Part shown: positions 58,130 through 64,000 of the stretch, piece by piece
Layout of the letters: the number at the start of each line of letters is the position of its first letter
Numbering within the stretch: the stretch's first letter is position 1
Assembly (NCBI GenBank): GCA_025200525.1
Contig: CM045762.1
Location: forward strand, 129,569,679 to 129,633,678
DNA from: Camellia lanceoleosa
Lineage: Eukaryota > Streptophyta > Magnoliopsida > Ericales > Theaceae
Direction: 5' to 3'
DNA length: 64,000 bases
The notes under the pieces: model-generated
The model's input: the letters and a program-made list of their open reading frames with translations, nothing else
What the model was told of the DNA's origin: nothing
Database searches by the model: none
Position numbers and translations under genes: made by a program

Positions 58130-58565
58130 GCTAAAAAAGTTGATGACTTGTTCAACTCCAGTGTTACGTCGAGATGTTTTTTCCGGCCAAAAGAGTTGAG
58201 TTGATGACTTGTTCAACTCCAGTGTTTAGCCGAGGTGTTTTGCCCGGCTAAAGGAGTTGATGACTTGTTCAACTCCAAACTTTAGCCAAGGTGTTTTGCC
58301 TAGTAAAGGGGTTGATGACTTGTTCAACTCCAAATCTTTAGCCGAGATGTTTTGCTCGGCTAAAGGGATTGATGACTTGATCAACTCCAGTGTTAAGCTG
58401 AGATGTCTTATCCAACCGAAAGAGTCGATGATTTGTTCAACTCCAAATTTTTTGCCGAGGTGTTTTGCCTGGCTAACGAAGTTGATGACCAATTTGAATC
58501 CAAGTTCCAGCCGAGGTGTTTTGCTAGGATAAAGTGGAGATTTCTTGTTCAACTCATGATTTATG
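58130..58565. repeat. Tandem array, about 55-bp unit, about 8 copies
   Basis: The unit contains GTTGATGACTTGTTCAACTCC and a GCCGAGGTGTTTTGC part followed by GGCTAAAG. Copies differ by substitutions and small indels. It lies between integrase and the antisense gene, the same place as the arrays in element A, but the sequence is unrelated. Confidence 0.9.
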
Positions 58566-58844
58566 GCCGAGATATCTACCCTGTAAAATGAATGGATGCA
58601 TTGTTCAAGAATATTGCACAGTTGTAAAGAAAGAATACGATGTAAAATCAAGAGACTAAAGTTGTAAAAAAATTTCATTGATTGAGGTTGCAAAGTATAA
58701 GAGTTAGGGCTAGCAGCTCGGTTACAAAAGTTCAAACCAAAAAGCCAGAAAATAAAAAGACTAGACTAAAGGAAAAAGGTCGGCAAATTCGTCTCCGCCC
58801 CTGGCGGTGGCCTTCAGGTCTACTACAGCGTTTGCATCACCACG

Positions 58845-60683
58845 CTACTTTTGGTCGGTTTTGTCCTGATAGCCCTCTTCCTTGGCCTCGGCCTCGGCCT
58901 CTGCCTCCTCTTGCAAAGAATTGAAAACATCGTTGGCATAAGGTACCATATAGCCCGACAGGAAGGTAGGGGACGGAGAGGTAAACACCTCGGTCTCGGG
59001 TCCTTCGCTGAGCTTCTCACAAGCTGCATTCTAACCAAATGTAAAGAATATGTCTTGGGTGGCCTTGGCTTGCTTTGTATAGCTCTCCTCAACCTCTTTG
59101 AAGCCTAGGTTGTTGGCCTTATCCACCACTTTGTCTTTTGCCTTTTTCACCTCCTCGTGCTCGACCCTCAAGGCATCTCTCTCTTGCTTGGCTATACCGA
59201 GTTGCCCAAGAAGCCGAGCGTTGTCGGCGTTGGCAATTTCCAACAAAGCCTTAGCTTGGCCCAATTCGGCTAAGACATTCTTGCTAGCAACGTTTAGATC
59301 AGTCATTTTTTGCCGCAAGCTGACGAAGCGATCCGTGATGAAATGGGTCTTCTGAATGGACTGCAGAGCAAAAGCCAGAAGAAGGTTAGCCCGAGCAAAC
59401 AACAAACCGAGCAAATAGTTGGAAAAACTTTGAATTTGAAGCTCTTACCCTCGGCATTGATTTCACTGCAGACTTGACAAGCCAAGTATCGGGAACGTGC
59501 TTGGTCCCTATCATGTCCTCCGGTAGAAGTAGGGACTTGGAAAGATCGAATGCAATGAGATGTTCCTTGTCTCCCTTTACAAAAGCATTGGCCAGGATAC
59601 GGCCTCCTTGGGACTTCAACCTTGGTTTCCAGGCTGGAACCGGCTCAACTTTGTCGCATGCTCAGCATTGAGTTCGGCATCCAACTCAACTTAGGGATCA
59701 GCCGACCTGGCCCGCTTACTAGTACAGCGAGACTCAGCATGTGGGGCGGTCGTGGAGGCCAGGGTAATCACGATGCCTAAACTCTGGCCAATGGATGTAG
59801 CAAGAGAAGGGTTGCTCGATAGTTCAGTAGAAGTGGCAGTGATGAGGTTCTTAATTCGACTTCTTTTTGCCATTTCTTGCTCTTTGGTCAAGTGGATGGG
59901 GGGAACGTCTAGAAGTGTTGGGTCGGGAGGTGGAGAAGGAACCCGTAGAAAATTAGTGACCTTGCTCTTGCGAGGAGCTGAATAACGGTAGCTCGGCAAG
60001 TAACTGAGAAGCTCGGGGAAATCTCGGTGCCTATATCTCAGCGTGGCCCTGATCACCTCTTCGTTTAGATACTGAAAATTGGCTTATAACTCTTCGATAG
60101 CTGCAAAAGGAAGGTAATTAGCTTCGCACAATTAATATTGATAAAATCAACCAGTCAAAAAGATCGGCTTACAAGAAAAACCGAAGTCCTTATTGATGTA
60201 CCAACCGGGCACGTTAGTTGTCTCATAGTTACCAGACACCCAAAAGAAATCATCGTCATGCATGTCCTTGTCTGGCGTGCCGGTCACTAATCGTTTTCTG
60301 CCCAGTTGTATTTTCAAATAATAGTTGTAACCGTCTTTTGTTCGACTGAGAGTGTATTGACGCAGTATCTCGGCCAGGCCCAATCGTGATCCTAGTTGGT
60401 TGTTCAGCTTAGCCACCTCATTTATGATCCTAAAAGTGTTGGTGGACACTTGTGTGGGTGCTAGGCCGATGTGTCTCAAAAACTCGCACATTAGGGGCTA
60501 CACTGGAAAGTGCAACCCTCCTTTAACTATACTTAGAACGGTGAAGAGACAGGACTCCAACCTACCCCATGGGTTTATGTCCTTCTCTCCGAGCTCTAAA
60601 TGCATATCGGTCGGGATACATTATTCTTCTCGGAACGCGGCCAGTGCGCCTGGCATGTTAACAAGGAAGAGATAGCGCTCCAT
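58845..60683 (-). pseudogene. Intron-containing antisense gene of Tat element C
   Basis: On the minus strand, exon 1 (60683-60173, first Met reading MERYLFLVNMPG) leads to HIGLAPTQVSTN and DDFFWVSGNYE. Intron 1 (60172-60101, 72 bp) starts GTAAGCC and ends TTTTGCAG. Exon 2 (60100-59449) has EEVIRATLRYRHRDFP and a Pro/Ser-rich stretch. Intron 2 (59448-59361, 88 bp) starts GTAAGAGC and ends CTCTGCAG. Exon 3 (59360-58845) is a heptad-like coiled coil (about 90 residues) and an acidic tail (EEAEAEAEAKEEG). Both joins keep the frame. Three or more TAA/TAG stops and one frameshift near 59640 show decay. It resembles the antisense extra ORF of Tat elements; function unknown. Confidence 0.75.
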
Positions 60684-62272
60684 GGGAGGCTGTCTTGTTC
60701 AGCGCGACAGTATTAAGTTGGCAAAGTTTTGCACTGTGGTTGCTCGGTCTTTGAGAGCCTTGGTGTTGGTGTACCTGGTTCCCTAAGATTCTGAAGTTAA
60801 AAACCATGTGTGAATGGCAGCGCGATAGCGCATGTGAGCTTGGTATTAGCTCGGTTACTTTGGTAGGTCCTAGCTTAGTCGCGTTAGTGAACTAGATATT
60901 AGTCCGGTCGTGCCACCTCGTATACTGGGTTGCCCGGTTTTTCTGCCCAATCCCACAAACAATGAATTTTCCCGGACGCCTAGTGTTTTCATATCAAAAA
61001 GGTTCTTTAAGCCTGACCAAGCCCAGATCCGCACCTATTCATCACTGGAGATGACGAACAGTGTCGAACTGGGGGCACGAGATCTTTTCAACATCAAAAA
61101 TAATGCTAAACCCTAACCCTATTCAATTTTTGTGCGATGTTTGGGATACTTAAATCCTATTCAATGAATGAATATGTATGGTAAAGTTCAAAGAACACGA
61201 AGGAAAGGAAAATGCCACAGAGGAATGCGAAGAACTCACTTGGTCAGAGCTGTGATTGATGTTGCAATCAGATAAACGCACCTCCAACGACAATGGCGAC
61301 AGCGAAGCCGAATTCACCAGGGAAATGCTTCGATCAGGGAAAGAATTGCAGAAAATGAGAAGTGGGGTACATTGTAGCGTTGGAGCATCTAGGAAGATGA
61401 TGATGAATCGTGAAAGTGAAGGGTTTATGAGAATGAAGAGTTATACATACGGAATGGGAGAGGGCGCCAAAGTTTGAATCTGAGGAGACATTATGGGACA
61501 GCTGGGTTCGCTGTATGAGGCCAATAGATGAGCGACACGTGTGGTTTGACCGGGGTCAATATTAAAAAGACAGATTGGACAGACCAATCGTCGACAGAGC
61601 AATTTGTGAGGACGAGCGCGACTATTAGCACAGTTGATTTAATTAATCGATTGGGGAACCTGGATGACCGAGCGTTGAACAGAGCAGTCAGTAATCGAGC
61701 AAGGGAATGAGCTCGGCTAATGAATGTAATCCCAGTCATGCTAGCGCGAATGGAATTAAGGGACAATTGAGATGGATATTTATGAGCTAGCAATGGGTCG
61801 AGCTAGTTTGGTCATTAGCTGAGATCTTTACTCAGTCAGACGTTGGGTGCACATTGGACTGGGGATTGAGTCTGGTCAAGTTGTGACAGCTTAGGCCACT
61901 GCCCTAGCGAAGATGTGCGTTCAACTGAGTTGGAGGGAATTTGTCCTCAAAAAACCAGTTTCTGCCGAGCAGGAGGTCAGTCATGATTGTGGAGCCTGGT
62001 TGGGCCCACGTTAAGGCCTGACAGATGATGCCTAATGGGTAGCATGACCCCAATGGAAGGGGAAACCGAGAAGGCAAGTATAGCTCGGTTAGAAGAGCTA
62101 GGCGCCGTGGAGAAATCGCAGAAAGAAGATTCTGCCATCTATATGCAACAATATCATTTGGCGGTTTTGTCGTTTGGTGTTTAGCTGCATTGGCACTGAC
62201 ACGTGGGAGAATATGAGATGAGAACATGCCCACGCGTCAGAAGGAGGATAGACAAAGGGGCGCACAAAAAAA

Positions 62273-62281
62273 CTATATAAA
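62273..62281 (+). promoter_or_regulatory. TATA box of the element C LTR
   Basis: CTATATAAACAG is a strong plant TATA context and lies about 65 bases before the CT tract. Confidence 0.55.
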
Positions 62282-62345
62282 CAGTGTTGTGCCTCCATAT
62301 AGAGGTCTGGAAAAATCTGGTGATTAGAGCTCACCTACCACTTTG

Positions 62346-62347
<2 letters not shown>

Positions 62348-62383
<36 letters not shown>

Positions 62384-62400
62384 CTCTCTCTCTCTCTTTC
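62348..62400 (+). repeat. CT microsatellite
   Basis: A nearly pure TCTCTC run with a few TTTC interruptions, just downstream of the TATA box. Similar CT-rich runs follow the TATA-like boxes of the other LTRs in this window. Confidence 0.9.
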
Positions 62401-62556
62401 TCCTCCTCTCTAAGGGTGCTAACTTGACCATCGGAGGGGTTTTCCGGCAGTACACCCGCCGGGTAGCCCACTGTCATTGTGTTCTTAGGTCATTTGGAGC
62501 GAAGCGTGGTCACGAGGAATACGGGTAGCAAGAAATATTTGCTTCCCGTACAAAAA

Positions 62557-62728
62557 CCAAATCCTTATTCAGTACTTTTATTAAGTTTAGTATATGTATA
62601 TTCTGAAATGCACTTACTTTTATTCTTATTGATTTCTTTAAACCCTAATCTCATTTCGACATTGACAAGACTTTCGTTCGTTTTATTTACAAAATAATTT
62701 CTCTTTGTATGATTTTTGTGCTTCTTGG
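62557..62728. repeat. Displaced end of duplicated block c
   Basis: CAGTACTTTTATTAAGTTTA and TTGATTTCTTTAAACCCTAA, CATTTCGACATTGACAAGA and CTCTTTGTATGATTTTTGTG match 30825-30862 plus 32525-32655. The Helitron of the first copy is absent here. Confidence 0.85.
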
Positions 62729-64000
62729 AATACTAGAAAATTTAATTTTGCAGTAAAGAAATATATTATATGTTCCTCATAATTCCTCTACGAAAGAATT
62801 ATTGTCAATTGAGTTAGACCCACGTAATTAATAAAATATATACTTTTTATTAATCTCTATTCAATTCTGCATGTGCTAATCTACGTTAAAAAAATTACCT
62901 TTCTTATAATTTTATAAAATTTAATCTCAAATCTATTTATTTTATTTAAACAAAACATAGTTATTTATGAAATTTTCATCTTTTATTATTTTTAATTATA
63001 TTTTTGGCTCTTCTCCACAAACTTATGCAATTATTAGCAACATTATGCATGAGAAAATAGACACAAATTAAAGATTCTGACAATATTTTAGATATATTTT
63101 AATTGTGACAGGATTACACCTAAAATGAACTTTAATCGTACATTAAATTTTTTATTTTTATTTTATTTTATCTTCTTTATGATCTGTTTTTTGTTAGTAA
63201 CATTATTGAAAAGAGAAGAGAACTAAAGTCTGCTTAGATAATGTTGGTAAAAATTATGTTCACTCCCAATCAACAAGATTTGAACAACAATTTAAACAAA
63301 CAATTAAACAAACTGATCCAGCGATTGTGTATTTGATTCAAATTGCTTTGAAAGTACAAAAACTTCTTTACAATCAACAAGAGAGATGAGATAAACAAAA
63401 TAAACAAAGAGTAATTTTGAAATGAAACTACCAAGGTTCACAAAGTCACAAAATACAAGTTACTGACTAAATTACTCCTAAACTAAGAGAAAACTACTCC
63501 TAAATACAAGCTAATTGTTATTGTTCTGTTGTCATCCTCTTCTCTTGCTCTTTTGCTGCCTTATAATGCCCCAAATCTCAGCCATGTCTTCCTTCTTTTT
63601 AGCCATTGTCCTATGATCCTTCAAATTAGCAAGCCACTTTCATTCAACTGTTCAAAACTGCCTTGGCCTTCTTGAACCTTCAAACCTTCTTTGGTTCCTT
63701 TTTTTGAAGCAAAACCAACTTCCTCAATGCTGCCATATGTCTCCCAAACTTGTTGAGCCAAATCGACAGGCTATCTTGCTATCTACAAGTACAAACATCC
63801 CCTGAAAACTAGCTTATCACTCCAACCACTTGCAACTGCTTCATTGCTTCTACCCAAAAAGTCAAACTTCCTTAGAATTTATTGCCACATGTTGTAAGCA
63901 ATCCCTTATTCTCTATCGACAGACATTTTACAAAAATGGGTGCAAATAATGCCCCCTAACTCTTTAAGAATTAGACTTACTTGAATTCTTGAAGAGTTAA
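62729..64000. other. AT-rich DNA without recognised gene
   Basis: No frame was convincing. From about 63242 (TGTTGGTAAAAATTATG) the composition changes to a more structured sequence to the window end, which might be the start of an LTR or other element cut by the window edge. This could not be tested. Confidence 0.45.

Larger units (their letters stand above)
53306..62556 (+). mobile_element. Element C: Tat-lineage Ty3/gypsy element, 5' truncated
   Basis: Gag remnant, protease, RT, RNase H, archaeal-type RNase H and integrase follow on the plus strand, then a tandem array, an antisense gene and a 3' LTR region. The 5' LTR, PBS and most of gag are missing, and the sequence starts directly after a palindrome. 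Its order is the same as in element A, but sequence and repeats differ clearly, so it is another family of the lineage. It interrupts block c. Confidence 0.9.
61200..62556 (+). repeat. 3' LTR region of element C, start uncertain
   Basis: The right edge is set near 62556 because sequence matching block c resumes right after CCCGTACA. A purine-rich run GAAGGAAAGGAAAA just before TGCCACAG (61213) could be the PPT and LTR start; a later start is possible. The region has a TATA box at 62273, a CT microsatellite and the segment GCTAACTTGACCATCGGAGG, a motif I associate with the R-U5 part of plant Tat LTRs. The 5' LTR is missing, so the ends cannot be compared. Confidence 0.6.

Noticed and set aside
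63200..64000. Possible coding sequence or retrotransposon gag on the minus strand near the window end
   Set aside because: Frames are broken by many stops and no motif could be named, so it is only described as unassigned.

Overview
This window is repeat-dominated nuclear DNA from a flowering plant, most likely a eudicot. I find no host protein-coding gene, rRNA or functional tRNA. The plant call rests on Tat-lineage Ty3/gypsy elements with a dual RNase H, Tekay/Del-type chromoviruses with an integrase chromodomain, a plant-type Helitron terminus, several MITE classes and AT-rich spacers. The species cannot be named from the sequence.

Layout, left to right. 1-7685: a Tat-lineage Ty3/gypsy element (A) on the minus strand with 5' LTR, PBS, gag, protease, RT, dual RNase H, integrase, two tandem-repeat arrays and the 3' end of a plus-strand antisense ORF; its 3' LTR lies outside the window. 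7686-10781 and 15644-16093: non-coding DNA with old dispersed repeats, interrupted by a 4862-bp TG...CA unit with a 4-bp target duplication (10782-15643), probably a very long solo LTR. 16094-26415: a decayed Tekay-like chromovirus (B, minus) lacking gag and PBS, with one solo LTR nested between protease and RT and a second LTR at its right edge that has its own target duplication. 26416-28972: an inverted array of short repeats, an LTR-like insertion and a MULE with a perfect 9-bp target duplication. 29090-32655: old sequence block c carrying a Tourist-like MITE and a non-autonomous Helitron. 32659-44151: a second chromovirus (D, minus) with PBS, PPT and both LTRs. Its left LTR is interrupted by a 929-bp insertion and a 2460-bp solo LTR, and its pol has an in-frame deletion that removes half of RT and all of RNase H. 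44152-53235: a second copy of the a-b-c block series with a different MITE set. 53306-62556: a 5'-truncated Tat element (C, plus) with gag remnant to integrase, a tandem array, an antisense intron-containing gene and a 3' LTR. 62557-62728 is the displaced end of block c, and 62729-64000 is AT-rich DNA with no recognised gene.

The collinear duplicate blocks (about 9.6-32.7 kb against about 44.3-62.7 kb) act as a built-in control: many insertions present in one copy have an empty site in the other, which fixes their ends and shows they came after the duplication. The best candidates for something undescribed are (1) CTCGAG-centred palindromes set exactly 20 bp apart in three unrelated LTR or insertion sequences, (2) an antisense gene with two GT-AG introns inside Tat element C, matched by an antisense ORF end in element A, and (3) repeated loss of catalytic residues by transition mutations across all four retroelements.

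All boundaries and identities were judged by eye from the sequence. No alignment or database search was run.
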